Assembly: GCA_019637195.1 (NCBI GenBank)
Contig: JAHBWA010000018.1
Span: 1 to 64,000, forward strand
DNA length: 64,000 nt
Source of the DNA: Labilithrix sp.
GTDB taxonomy: Bacteria; Myxococcota_A; Polyangia; Polyangiales; Polyangiaceae
Direction: 5' to 3'
The position numbers and the translations under genes were made by a program. The first letter of the stretch is position 1. Each line of letters begins with the position of its first letter. The notes below the pieces were generated by a model, which made no database searches, was not told the origin of the DNA, and worked only from the letters and a program-made list of their open reading frames with translations. This document shows, piece by piece, positions 1 to 10,826 of the stretch.

Positions 1-1014
1 GGCAACAGGAACCCGGGCGACCCCGCCGATCCCGGCGCCGATCCCGGGCCCGGCGGGCCCGGCGATCCCAACGCCCCGAGCGAGGAGGAGCGCAACACGA
101 ACCCGGTGGAGGGCCTCGAGCCTGCCGCGGCGATCTACGAGGCCAACGCGTTCACCGACGGCCCCGTGTGGCACGCTGGCATCGGCGCGCTCTTCTTCTC
201 GACGCCGCTCGGCGAGGGCGCGCTCTTCCGCATGCTACCCGACGGCCGCGTCCTCAAGATGCGCGACGGCGTCCGCGCGCAGGGTACGCAGCCCATCGGC
301 AACACGGTCAACGCCGCGGGCGAGATCGTCACCGTCGAGGCCAAGCGCGTCGTGAGCCAGCCCGCGGAAGGCGGTGACCCCACCGTGATCGCGTTCAGCT
401 TCACGGGCGCCGACCCGTCGCCGGATCCGCAGACCCCCGACGCAGCCGCGCCCGCGCCGACCGACGGTCAGTTCGACACGCTCAACGACGTCGTCGCGCG
501 CAAGGACGGCACGCTCTACGTCACCGACCCCGGCTACTTCGCCGAGCCGCAGCCGACCGTGAACCGCATCTACCGCATCGATCCCGCGCGCAACGTGCAG
601 GTCGTCGAGGCGTTCGAGGACATCCCGCGACCCAACGGCATCGCGCTGTCTCCGGACGAGAAGACGCTCTACGTCGGCTTCTCGGCGCCCGTGGCGGGCA
701 CGCTCCCCTTCATCCGCAAGTACATCGTGAACGAGGACGGGACGCTCGGCGAGTGGACGAAGTTCGTCGACATCGGGCCGGAGAACTCGGAGCCGGACGG
801 TCTCGCGATCGACAAGGTCGGCAACGTCTACGTCGCGACCATCGCGGGGATCGAGGTCTTCAAGCCCGACGGACAGCCGTGGGGCACCATCGCCGTCCCC
901 GAGAAGCCGACCGGCCTCTCGTTCGGCGGCGAGGACATGAAGACCCTGTTCATCACGACCACGGGCGTGAAGATCTGGCACATGAAGACGAAGCTGGCCG
1001 GCATCGCGCAGTAG
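1..1014 (+). CDS. SMP-30/gluconolactonase-like beta-propeller protein, 5' end outside window
   Basis: The frame is open from base 1, so the start lies upstream; 337 residues are visible. The first ~35 residues are a low-complexity Gly/Pro/Asp/Asn linker, as commonly follows a lipoprotein or secretion signal in myxobacteria. The rest reads as an SMP-30/gluconolactonase/LRE-type six-bladed propeller: blade motifs LNDVVARKDGTLYVTDPG, PNGIALSPDEKTLYVG and PDGLAIDKVGNVYVAT carry the Asn/Asp positions that bind the divalent metal in this family. Family members are lactonases acting on sugar lactones or related esters; the substrate here cannot be told. Probably secreted or surface-anchored (inference, signal not visible). 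Faces the esterase gene at 1174-2085 convergently. Confidence 0.75.
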   Translation, partial: GNRNPGDPADPGADPGPGGPGDPNAPSEEERNTNPVEGLEPAAAIYEANAFTDGPVWHAGIGALFFSTPLGEGALFRMLPDGRVLKMRDGVRAQGTQPIGNTVNAAGEIVTVEAKRVVSQPAEGGDPTVIAFSFTGADPSPDPQTPDAAAPAPTDGQFDTLNDVVARKDGTLYVTDPGYFAEPQPTVNRIYRIDPARNVQVVEAFEDIPRPNGIALSPDEKTLYVGFSAPVAGTLPFIRKYIVNEDGTLGEWTKFVDIGPENSEPDGLAIDKVGNVYVATIAGIEVFKPDGQPWGTIAVPEKPTGLSFGGEDMKTLFITTTGVKIWHMKTKLAGIAQ

Positions 1015-1020
1015 CGAGAG

Positions 1021-1038
1021 CGCGGCGCGCGCGCCGCG
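1021..1038. terminator. Palindrome between convergent genes, possible terminator
   Basis: An 18-base perfect palindrome CGCGGCGCG/CGCGCCGCG starts 7 bases after the stop of the propeller gene, in the 159-base gap between two convergent genes. It has no T tract, so it is at best a weak or Rho-assisted terminator. Confidence 0.3.
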
Positions 1039-1173
1039 AGACGGCGCTCGCCCCGGCGTGGACCTCGAGACGAGGCCCCGCCGGGGTGACGCGCGTCCGC
1101 GCGCGTCGCAACCGCGCGCGGCGCAACCGCGGCGTGGCGTCGACGCGCGTGGGTCGGACGCAGCTCTCCGCGT

Positions 1174-2085
1174 TCAGAACGACGCGAAGAAGTCCCAGGT
1201 CGCCTTCGCGCCGCCCTCCGGCCAGACCGAGTGACCGAGCCCGGGGATCTCGCAGTACACGACGGGGCGGTCCTCGGCGCACGACGCCAGCGAGACGCAC
1301 GGCGACGGCTCGCGCGGGACACCGCCGCCGCTCGCGCAGCCGTTGACCCGGCGCCAGTGCTCGCGAGCCTTCTTCGCCTCTTCGAGGTCGACCGCCGTGT
1401 CGTCCGTGCCGTGCGCGATGAGCGCCGCGATCGGCCGCTCCGGGCAGCGAAGCTTGCCGTCGTCGCCGTACTCGCCGCTCTGGCCGAAGGGGCCTCCCCC
1501 GGCGTGCGATGCGATCGCGCGGAGGACGCTGCCGCGGCGACAGGCCAGCTGGTTCGATAAGTAGCCGCCGGCCGAGTACCCCGTCGCGAAGACGCGCCTC
1601 CGGTCGACGCAGTGGCTCACCGAGAGCGCCTCGAGGATCGCGTCGAACAGCTGCACGTCGACGTTGCTGTCGGCGCCGGACTCGAGGTCCCACATCTTGC
1701 TGGCCCGGTCCGCGTTCGGGTAGACGAAGATCGCCTGGCCGCCCGCCTCGCGCTCGAGGTCGAAGCCGCGCCGGATCCCCGCGCTGTCGCCGCCGCTGCC
1801 GTGGAAGACGAAGACCAGCGGCAGCGCGGTCGCGCCGTCGTGCGCGTCCGGGACGATCGCGTCGTACGTCCGCGCGTTGCCCTTGACGGTCACCGCCTGG
1901 CCTTCGAGCTCACCCTTCGGCGCGTCGGACCGCCCACACCCTTGCGAGGCGTCGCTCCGGACGCGGCTCGCCGGCTCGGGCGGCGGCGGGTCGTCGCTGC
2001 ACCCGAGCCCGACGACGGCGTGGAGGGACGCGCACGCCGCGAGCGCGAGGACGAGGCCGCGCGTGGTGCCCGCTGGCAGCTTCAC
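1174..2085 (-). CDS. Secreted alpha/beta-hydrolase, PHB depolymerase/feruloyl-esterase (LpqC) type lipoprotein
   Basis: 303 residues from a GTG start at 2085, chosen because it gives a signal segment (charged start, LVLALAACASLHAVVGLGC) ending in a possible lipobox cysteine; the same frame remains open far upstream with no protein-like content. The domain is an Esterase_PHB/LpqC alpha/beta-hydrolase: oxyanion region VFVFHGSGGD, nucleophile box GYSAGG, acid in HGTDD and His in GLGHSVWP. Relatives hydrolyse polyhydroxyalkanoates, acetyl-xylan or feruloyl esters outside the cytoplasm. Several Cys in the mature part suggest disulphides. It lies 14 bases after the polysaccharide export gene on the same strand, so co-transcription and a role in surface-polymer turnover are plausible but unproven. 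Confidence 0.75.
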   Translation of the reverse strand: MKLPAGTTRGLVLALAACASLHAVVGLGCSDDPPPPEPASRVRSDASQGCGRSDAPKGELEGQAVTVKGNARTYDAIVPDAHDGATALPLVFVFHGSGGDSAGIRRGFDLEREAGGQAIFVYPNADRASKMWDLESGADSNVDVQLFDAILEALSVSHCVDRRRVFATGYSAGGYLSNQLACRRGSVLRAIASHAGGGPFGQSGEYGDDGKLRCPERPIAALIAHGTDDTAVDLEEAKKAREHWRRVNGCASGGGVPREPSPCVSLASCAEDRPVVYCEIPGLGHSVWPEGGAKATWDFFASF

Positions 2086-2099
2086 GAGCCCGGGCCGCC

Positions 2100-2699
2100 T
2101 CACTCGACGACGATGACGTCGCCGCCCTGGAGGGTGAACGCGATGCTCTTCGCGTCCGCCGAGCGGAGATCCTGGTAGCGGAACCGCACCCGCTGCGGGA
2201 GCGACCGCCGGACGACGAAGACCTTGTCCGCGTCCGCGTACTCCGAGAGACCGCCGGCCGCGGCGAGCGCGTGCAAGACGTTCGAGCCCTGATCCAGCTG
2301 GAAGACGCCCGCGTTCCTGACCTCGCCGAGGACCGAGACCTTGAGCTCGGCGCCCGCGTCGAGCGTGACGGTGACCGACGGCGCGACGACCACCGACTTC
2401 AGCCGGTCCTGGATCTCGGAGGCGAGCTGCGCGGGGCGCTTCCCGCGGGCCATGACCTCCCCGATGACGGGCATCGAGATCTTGCCGTCCGCGCGGACGC
2501 GCTCGTGGGTGGAGAGCGGCTCCTGGTTGAAGACGCGGACGTTGACCGTGTCGCCGTCCTGGATGATGACGCCCTCGGTAGACCCGGTCGCCGACGGCGG
2601 GAGGCTGTCGGCCCAGACGTAGGGACCGGTCGCGGCGCACGCCGCGAGCGACGCACAGACCGAGGCGAGGAGACAGGCGCGGAGCGCTCCGGAGATCAT
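2100..2699 (-). CDS. Polysaccharide export outer-membrane lipoprotein (OPX/Wza family)
   Basis: 199 residues. The ATG at 2699 is preferred over an in-frame GTG at 2717 because it begins directly with a lipoprotein signal (MISGALRAC...) ending at lipobox LAAC. After the signal come a Poly_export (PES) domain (GVIIQDGDTVNVRVFNQEPLS ... GKISMPVIGEVMARGK) and one SLBB-like segment (KVSVLGEVRNAGVFQLDQG). Wza-type proteins form the periplasmic/outer-membrane channel for capsule or exopolysaccharide. At ~200 residues it lacks the long C-terminal region of E. coli Wza and matches the short OPX class seen in Myxococcota, which probably needs a separate outer-membrane partner. The flippase, co-polymerase and polymerase candidates lie 14-24 kb downstream. 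Confidence 0.88.
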   Translation of the reverse strand: MISGALRACLLASVCASLAACAATGPYVWADSLPPSATGSTEGVIIQDGDTVNVRVFNQEPLSTHERVRADGKISMPVIGEVMARGKRPAQLASEIQDRLKSVVVAPSVTVTLDAGAELKVSVLGEVRNAGVFQLDQGSNVLHALAAAGGLSEYADADKVFVVRRSLPQRVRFRYQDLRSADAKSIAFTLQGGDVIVVE

Positions 2700-2765
2700 G
2701 TCCGGGCCATGATACACGGACGCCCACGCGAGCGCGCTCCTGTCTTTTTGGAGCCCGGCTCCTCA

Positions 2766-2787
2766 CCGGCGCGTTGGCTCGCGCCGG
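2766..2787 (-). terminator. Inverted repeat downstream of hppA
   Basis: Arms CCGGCGCG and CGCGCCGG (8 bases) with a 6-base loop lie about 100 bases past the hppA stop and before the OPX gene. No T tract follows on the minus strand, so termination is only a possibility. Confidence 0.3.
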
Positions 2788-2888
2788 CTCTGCGGCAGCT
2801 CGCGCAGGCGCGCCCGCTCCTCGCCGGCGGGGCGAGGACGCGGACGGCACCGCGACCGCAGCCCGGGTGCGCGGGAGCCCGCGCCGAC

Positions 2889-4946
<2,058 letters not shown>

Positions 4947-5491
4947 AGGCAGACGTCCTCTCGTCCCCCCGGAAGCGCCGCGTCATTCGCAGGAATTTGA
5001 GGTCGCAGCAAGTCAAACCCGCGACTTGACAGAAGAAGCTGCGGCGTGAGAAAACCGCTTTCGTCCGGGGCCCTGTTTCGGATCTCGGTCGATTCCCCTC
5101 ACGACGACGGCGCGAGGGGGGCGATCCGCGGCCCGCTTCGCCCTCATGCGCGCGACGCTGCGACGTCGCGAATCACTACAGCGTCCGTGCCGAGCCGCAG
5201 CTCGGCGGCGGCGCGGCGACGCTCGATGATGTCGGTCGCGTTCTTCACGCCCGCCTGCGCGAGCGGCCTACGCACGCGGAGAACGTCGACGTTCGACGCC
5301 TCCGGCGTCGACCCGCGAGGCGCGGCTTGCGCGAGGACGAGCAGCACGTCGAACCGCCCGCTCCGGGGGCGCCACGCGGCCATTGTCGCGCAAGAGGCTC
5401 CCCCAAAGACCGACTCCTCGTCGTCGCTGACGGCGAGCTCGAGGACGACCCCGATTCGTGCCCAAAGGCGCTAGCCTCGTCCGGTCGAGAG
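4947..5491. other. 545-base gap between hppA and the spermidine-synthase-like gene
   Basis: Divergent intergenic region holding upstream sequence for both neighbours. The only coding candidate is a short minus-strand frame at 5144-5383 (separate entry). No RNA gene or clear promoter hexamers were recognised. Confidence 0.5.
5144..5383 (-). CDS. Small hypothetical protein, uncertain
   Basis: 79 codons with a strong G/C bias at third positions and a balanced composition (Leu, Val, Ala, Ile, Asp) in its second half (VLRVRRPLAQAGVKNATDII), which makes it look more protein-like than neighbouring frames. No family is recognised and no convincing Shine-Dalgarno precedes the ATG. It could be a real small gene, a remnant, or chance. 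Confidence 0.25.
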   Translation of the reverse strand: MAAWRPRSGRFDVLLVLAQAAPRGSTPEASNVDVLRVRRPLAQAGVKNATDIIERRRAAAELRLGTDAVVIRDVAASRA

Positions 5492-7759
5492 GTGCCCCTG
5501 CGACCCGCCGAAGCCATCACGTCCCGCGGATTTGCGCTGACGATCTTCGTCGGCGCGACGCTCCTGTTCGCGTGCCAGCCGATGGTCGCGCGGATGATCG
5601 TCCCGTCGCTCGGCGGCGCGCCGGCCGTGTGGATCGTCTGCTCGCTCTGCTTCCAGGCCCTCCTGCTCGCCGGCTACGGCTACGCGCACGTGCTCGCGAC
5701 GCGCGTCCCGATCCGCGCGCAGCTCCTCGTGCACCTCGCCGTCATCGCCGCGGCGTTCCTCGTCCTGCCGATCGGCATCGACGACCAAAGCGCCGAGCGG
5801 CTCACCTCCGGACACCCGACGCTCGGGCTGCTCCTGGTCTTGCTGCGCACGGTCGGGCTCCCGTTCTTCGTCCTCTCGACGACGTCACCGCTCCTGCAGC
5901 GCTGGTGCGCCGAGCTCGGCGACCGCGATCCCTACCACCTGTACGTCGCGAGCAACGCGGGGAGCATGCTCGCGCTCCTCGGCTACCCCCTCGTCGTCGA
6001 GCCTGCGCTCGCCGTCCGGGATCAGAGCCGCGCGCTCCACGTCGGCTTCGTCGCCTACGCCGCGCTGGTCGCCCTCTCGGGGCTCGCGGCGGCCCGTGCG
6101 CGGCGCGCGCCCGACTCGCTTCGCGCCGAGGGCGCCGCGAACCTCCACGCCGCGGGCCCTCCGGGCGTCGGCGCCCAGAGCCCCGACGCCGCCGGCCGCT
6201 GGCGCGAGCGGCTCGTCTGGGGCGGCCTCGCGTTCGTTCCGTCGACGCTCCTGCTCGGCGCCACCGAGTACGTCACGACCGACATCGCAAGCGTCCCGCT
6301 GCTCTGGGTCGTGCCGCTCGCGCTCTACTTGCTCTCGTTCATCGTCGCGTTCGCGAAGCGTCAGCCCTTGCCGCCGCGCCTCTTCTCGAGGGCTACGGCG
6401 CTCGTCGCGGCGCTCGTCGTGGCGCTGACGCTCGCGAACGTGGCCGGCCCGGCGTGGCTCGTCGTCGGCGCGCACGTGCTCCTGCTCTTCGTCGGGAGCG
6501 TCGTGTGCCACCGCGCGATCGCCGAGCGCCGCCCGCCCGCCGCGCGGCTCACCGAGCTCTACCTGTGCATCTCCGTCGGCGGCGTGCTCGGCGGCCTCGT
6601 GAACGGCCTCGTCGCGCCGTTCGTCTTCGACGATCTGTTCGAGTATCCCCTCGCGATCGGGCTCGTGTGCCTCGCGCGCGCCGCGCTCGATCGGACCGCC
6701 GCCCCGGAGGGGCGAAAGGAGCTCGCACGCGACGTCGGGCTCGGCGCCGCGCTCGGCGCGCTCACGTGGGGTCTCGTGAAGCTCGGCGCGGCGCTGAAGG
6801 CCGATCCGCAGGCGTCCTTCGCGTGGATGTTCGGCGCGCCGCTCGTCGTGGCCTACGTCTGGTCGAAGCGTCCTGTCCGCTTCGCGGTCGCGATCGCCGG
6901 GCTGCTCCTCGCCGGCATGAGCCACGGCGGCTTCCGCGGCACCACGCTCTGGTCGCACCGCGGCTTCTTCGGCGTCCTCCAGGTGACGCGCGAGCGCGAG
7001 GGGCGCTTCGAGCTCTTGGTGTCCGGCCGGACGATGCACGGCAAGCAGGCGCTCGATCCGGCCGTCGCGCACGTGCCGCTCGCCTACTACCACCCGACCG
7101 GGCCGGCCGGGGACTTCCTCGGCCCGCTGCCCACGCCGGAGGTGAACCTCGGCGCGCGACGCGTCGGCGTGATCGGGCTCGGCGCCGGCGCCCTCGCCGC
7201 CTACGCGCGCCCCGGCGACGCGTGGACCTTCTTCGAGATCGACCCCGCCGTCGTCGACGTCGCCGAGGGGCGCTTCGGTTTCCTGTCGCGCGCACGGGCG
7301 CGAGCCTCGGTCGAGGTGGAGACGGGCGACGCGCGGCTCCGGCTGCGCCACGGCCCGAGCGCGCGCTTCGACGTCCTCGTGCTCGACGCGTTCAGCTCGG
7401 ACGCCGTCCCGGTGCACCTCGTCACGCGCGAGGCGCTCGCCGTCTACCGCCGCGCGCTCGCCCCGGGCGGCGCGCTCCTCGTCCACGTCTCGAACAACCA
7501 CGTGCGCCTCGCGCCGGTGTTCGCGTCGCTCGCGCGCGACGCCGGCCTCGTCGCGATCGGTCGCAACGACGCGGAGGTCGCCCCGGCCGAGCGACTCGCC
7601 GGCAAGGAGGCGTCGGAGTGGCTCGTCATGACCGACACCCGCGAGACGCTCGATCTGCTCCTCCGCACCAAGACGGGCTGGCGCCCGCTCGCGGCGCCCG
7701 CGCCGGCGCGCGTCTGGACGGACGACTACGCCGACGTCCTCGGCGCGCTCGAGCTCTGA
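5492..7759 (+). CDS. Fused MFS-like membrane / spermidine-synthase-like methyltransferase-fold protein
   Basis: 755 residues from a GTG at 5492, chosen because the residues before it are non-membrane low-complexity sequence and family members begin just before the first helix. The N-terminal ~520 residues hold many hydrophobic helices, opening LFACQPMVARMIVPSLGG. The C-terminal ~230 residues form a Rossmann domain: VIGLGAGALAAY near residue 560, acidic FEIDP, and LDAFSSDAVPVHL. Such fused MFS/spermidine-synthase proteins are widespread in myxobacteria and usually of unknown substrate. The aminopropyltransferase hallmark D(S/T)SDPxGP is replaced by DAFSSDAVPV, so true spermidine synthesis is doubtful. 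Ends 5 bases before the convergent GT2 gene. Confidence 0.8.
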   Translation: MPLRPAEAITSRGFALTIFVGATLLFACQPMVARMIVPSLGGAPAVWIVCSLCFQALLLAGYGYAHVLATRVPIRAQLLVHLAVIAAAFLVLPIGIDDQSAERLTSGHPTLGLLLVLLRTVGLPFFVLSTTSPLLQRWCAELGDRDPYHLYVASNAGSMLALLGYPLVVEPALAVRDQSRALHVGFVAYAALVALSGLAAARARRAPDSLRAEGAANLHAAGPPGVGAQSPDAAGRWRERLVWGGLAFVPSTLLLGATEYVTTDIASVPLLWVVPLALYLLSFIVAFAKRQPLPPRLFSRATALVAALVVALTLANVAGPAWLVVGAHVLLLFVGSVVCHRAIAERRPPAARLTELYLCISVGGVLGGLVNGLVAPFVFDDLFEYPLAIGLVCLARAALDRTAAPEGRKELARDVGLGAALGALTWGLVKLGAALKADPQASFAWMFGAPLVVAYVWSKRPVRFAVAIAGLLLAGMSHGGFRGTTLWSHRGFFGVLQVTREREGRFELLVSGRTMHGKQALDPAVAHVPLAYYHPTGPAGDFLGPLPTPEVNLGARRVGVIGLGAGALAAYARPGDAWTFFEIDPAVVDVAEGRFGFLSRARARASVEVETGDARLRLRHGPSARFDVLVLDAFSSDAVPVHLVTREALAVYRRALAPGGALLVHVSNNHVRLAPVFASLARDAGLVAIGRNDAEVAPAERLAGKEASEWLVMTDTRETLDLLLRTKTGWRPLAAPAPARVWTDDYADVLGALEL

Positions 7760-7764
7760 CCGCG

Positions 7765-9435
7765 TCAGCCGCGCGGGCGCGCCGGCGCGCGCGCGCCGAC
7801 GTTCGGCACCGGCGCCTCGACGATCGAGCGCGGCGGGACGCTCTGCGACAGGACGCAGCCCGCCATGATCTTCGTCCCCTCCCCGACCACGATCGGGCCG
7901 TAGAGCGTCGCGCCGATCCCGACGTGGACGCTCCTGTCGAGCAGCGGGGCGCCGGCCTGCTTCGTCACCGGGTCCGGACCGTAGCCGAGCGTCACGTTCT
8001 GGAAGAGGATGCAGCCGTGGCGCGCGCGCGCGGCGTAGCTGATCGCGAGGCCGAAGCCGTGGACGACCATGATGCCCGGCTCGAGGTCCGCGTCCCAGTG
8101 GACGTCCGACGCGAACGCGTGACGGATCGTCCGTGACATGAACTGGGCGCCGAGCTCGAGGCCCGCCGCGCGGAAGAAGCGCATCACCCGGTAGGCGATC
8201 ATCAGCTGGAAGCCGATCTTCTTGACCGCGTCGCCGGCGAGCGCCGCCGCGCCGGGCGCCGTGAAGGTCTCGACGCTCGACTCGACGCGGTCGTCGTACT
8301 TCTCGCCGTAGAACCGGAGGACGCGGTGGTCCTCGCGCACGGCCTCGCGCAGCGCGCGGAACGCGCCGGCGTCGCCGCCCTCGCCGCGGCGGAGGAGCGA
8401 GACGCCGCGCTCGAACTCACGGTACTCGCGGCGCACGGCGTCGTAGCCGCCGACCTCCTCGCGGACGCCGCGGTAGTACTGGATGCCGTAGACGAACGTC
8501 ATCCCCGCGAGCGCGACCGGCTCGAGGCCGACCTTGTCGAAGACGGACGCGGCGCGGATGGCCGCGCCGGCGACGACGCTCGCCGCGGCCGGCGCCGCGA
8601 GGCCGAGGGTCATGAACGGGCGCTTGAGCGGGTTCGCCGCCGGCAAGAAGCGCCAGGGGCTCGACTCGGGCTTGTCCGGGTGCTTCCGGGCGAGCTTCGC
8701 CTGGTAGACGCCGTCGCGGTACGCGCGGTCCATCCACCTCTTCATCGACGTCCAGTCGGACCCGTGGACGCTCTCGGCCTCGTTCGCGAAGGCGAAGCGC
8801 GCGCCCGCCTTCTCGAGGCGGACGCCGAGCTCCTCGTCCTCGAGCGCGCGAAACGCGGGATCGAAGCCGCCCGCGCGGACGAACAGCTCGCGCGCCATGC
8901 TCACGTTGCCCGTGTAGATGTTGTGCCCGCGCACGGGGCGCCTCTCCGCGGCGAGATCGTCGCCCTGGCTCGCCATCACGCGCGCGTAGTAGCGCTCGAA
9001 GAGCGGCATGTCGGCCAGCTTCGCGTCGGGGCGGAGGCGGCCGAGCACGACCGAGTCCGTCGCGTCGCCGAGCTCGAGGTGCCGCGCGAGGTGCTTCTCG
9101 AGGAAGTCCGGCTTCACCTGCATGTCGTCGTCGAGGAAGACGACGATCTTGCCGCGCGCGAGGTCGACGCCGCGCTGACGCGCCGCCGCGGCGCCGGCGT
9201 TCTCTTGCCGCTCGATGCGGTGGGCGTAGCGGGTCTCGAGGCCGGCGAGCGCCGCGCGCGCGTCCTCCTTCGAGCCGTCGTCGACCGCGATCACCTCGAA
9301 GCGCGACGGCTCGAGCGTCTGGGCGTCGAGGTCCTGGAGGAGGCGGCGCAAGAGCGGCTGCCGGTCGTAGGTCGCGATGACGACGCTCAGCCAGAGGCCG
9401 TCGCCGAGGTCCACGTGGCTCGAAGGGCTCGTCAT
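7765..9435 (-). CDS. GT2 glycosyltransferase fused to a hexapeptide acyltransferase domain
   Basis: 556 residues. Residues ~15-240 are a GT-A family 2 glycosyltransferase: SVVIATYDRQPLL, VIAVDDGS, the nucleotide-sugar/metal motif FLDDD, and a catalytic-loop-like RALEDEELGVRL. A hydrophobic stretch near 270-320 may touch the membrane. From ~445 to the end is a serine-acetyltransferase-like left-handed beta-helix: VVHGFGLAISYAA, GYGPDPVTKQAGAPLLDRSV, HVGIGATLYGPIVVGEGTKI. The enzyme would transfer a sugar to a growing EPS or lipid-linked acceptor and acylate a sugar (inference). It lies 43 bases downstream of the ATP-grasp gene on the same strand, so the two are probably co-transcribed. Confidence 0.85.
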   Translation of the reverse strand: MTSPSSHVDLGDGLWLSVVIATYDRQPLLRRLLQDLDAQTLEPSRFEVIAVDDGSKEDARAALAGLETRYAHRIERQENAGAAAARQRGVDLARGKIVVFLDDDMQVKPDFLEKHLARHLELGDATDSVVLGRLRPDAKLADMPLFERYYARVMASQGDDLAAERRPVRGHNIYTGNVSMARELFVRAGGFDPAFRALEDEELGVRLEKAGARFAFANEAESVHGSDWTSMKRWMDRAYRDGVYQAKLARKHPDKPESSPWRFLPAANPLKRPFMTLGLAAPAAASVVAGAAIRAASVFDKVGLEPVALAGMTFVYGIQYYRGVREEVGGYDAVRREYREFERGVSLLRRGEGGDAGAFRALREAVREDHRVLRFYGEKYDDRVESSVETFTAPGAAALAGDAVKKIGFQLMIAYRVMRFFRAAGLELGAQFMSRTIRHAFASDVHWDADLEPGIMVVHGFGLAISYAARARHGCILFQNVTLGYGPDPVTKQAGAPLLDRSVHVGIGATLYGPIVVGEGTKIMAGCVLSQSVPPRSIVEAPVPNVGARAPARPRG

Positions 9436-9478
9436 GTTCGGGGAAGGCTCGTATCGAGGAGGACGTCCCGGGCGATCG

Positions 9479-10720
9479 TCATCGGTTCAGCACGAAGCTC
9501 CGCACGAAGCTCCTCGGGTACCGCGCGAAATGGCGCACCCACTCCGCGGCGTCGACCACCGCCGGCATCCGGTCGTCGGCGTCCCGCACGGCGTCCGTCG
9601 CGCCGCTCCGGTGACGCGTGTACCACGCGCGCCAGCGGCGTACCTCGGCGCGCGTCATTTGCCCGGAGAGCCCCTGGAGCCCGAGGACGAGATCGAGCAT
9701 CGTCTTGTGGCAGTAGACCTCGTCGCCGCGCGCCGCCCAGGCGGCCGCGCGGGCGACCGCCTCGCGCACGCGGTCGTGCTCGCCGCGCGCCGCGTGGTAG
9801 ACGAGCATCGGCAGCGGGAGGCCGCGCGCCACGTCGAAGCCCATCTGGCTGTAGAAGCGCGGGTTCACGTCGATGAGGAGGCGGCGCTCGCCGTCGACGA
9901 TGAACTCGGCCTCGAAGGCCCCGTGGTAGCCGACGTCTTTGCAGAGCGCCGCGAGCTTGTCGACCAGCTCGGGCTCCGGCGCGCGCCCCTCGAAGCACAG
10001 CCCGATGCCCACCTTGCGCGGGCGCTGCAGCACCTTCGTCGCCGAGCGCGCGACGATCGCGCCGCCGGCGTCGACGAAGCCGGAGACGCTCGCGATGTTC
10101 GTCTCCGCCGCCGGCAGGTACTCCTGGAGCATCGGCTCGGCGATGTCCGGGTGGCGCTCGGCGAGGATCGGATCGAAGGTGACGAGCTGGCGAAACCGCG
10201 CGAGCTCGGCGTCGAGCTCGACGCGATCGCGCGCGACGAAGCCCTTGATCCCGCCGGTGAGGTAGACCTGCGTGCGCGGCTTGAGCAGCACGGGCAGCGG
10301 GACGTCGCGCCCGGCGTCGTCGGCGCCCTGCGTCCGCGGCACGTCGATGCCGACGCGGGCGCAGGCGGCGTGGAGGCGCTTCTTGTCGAGGAGCGCGAAG
10401 ACGGCCTCCTCGCCCGGCGAGAACATGGCGAACGCCTGCGACAGCCGCTCGCGCTCGGCCGCGAAGAGCCACGCGAGGTGATCGTTCGGCGGGTAGAGCA
10501 CCGTGCCCGGATTCTTCGTCCCCCACGCCACCAGCCAGTCGACGAGCTCGGCGGGGCGCGAGAGCGGCGGGTGCACGAGCTTCTCGGCGACGTGCCGCGA
10601 CCAGAGCGCGCGCGCCCGGCGGCGCTCGTCCGCCATCGTGACCCGGATGCCGGCCTTGCCGTACGCGCGAGCGGCGGCGAGCGTGCCGTAGTAGTCCGCG
10701 CCGAGGAGGAGGACGCCCAT
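9479..10720 (-). CDS. ATP-grasp carboxylate-amine ligase-like protein
   Basis: 413 residues. The N-terminal pre-ATP-grasp Rossmann part (VLLLGADYYGTLAAARAYGK) is followed by an ATP-grasp fold: DKKRLH, PVLLKPR, QEYLPAAETN, and the metal-binding EAEFIVDGERRLLIDVNPRF containing the conserved Glu and Asn. Homologues near EPS or natural-product genes join a carboxylate (uronic or amino acid) to an amine via an acyl phosphate. The substrate is unknown; modifying a sugar with an amino acid is one possibility given the GT2 neighbour 43 bases downstream. Cytoplasmic, with no signal or membrane helix. Confidence 0.8.
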   Translation of the reverse strand: MGVLLLGADYYGTLAAARAYGKAGIRVTMADERRRARALWSRHVAEKLVHPPLSRPAELVDWLVAWGTKNPGTVLYPPNDHLAWLFAAERERLSQAFAMFSPGEEAVFALLDKKRLHAACARVGIDVPRTQGADDAGRDVPLPVLLKPRTQVYLTGGIKGFVARDRVELDAELARFRQLVTFDPILAERHPDIAEPMLQEYLPAAETNIASVSGFVDAGGAIVARSATKVLQRPRKVGIGLCFEGRAPEPELVDKLAALCKDVGYHGAFEAEFIVDGERRLLIDVNPRFYSQMGFDVARGLPLPMLVYHAARGEHDRVREAVARAAAWAARGDEVYCHKTMLDLVLGLQGLSGQMTRAEVRRWRAWYTRHRSGATDAVRDADDRMPAVVDAAEWVRHFARYPRSFVRSFVLNR

Positions 10721-10826
10721 TTTCGCGCCATTCTACGCGCGGCCCGGCGCGAGGGCGACGTCTCTCTCGCCCCGCGCGTCCGGCGCCGCCACCGGGACCC
10801 CGCCGCGACGAACGCGCGGCGACCTG

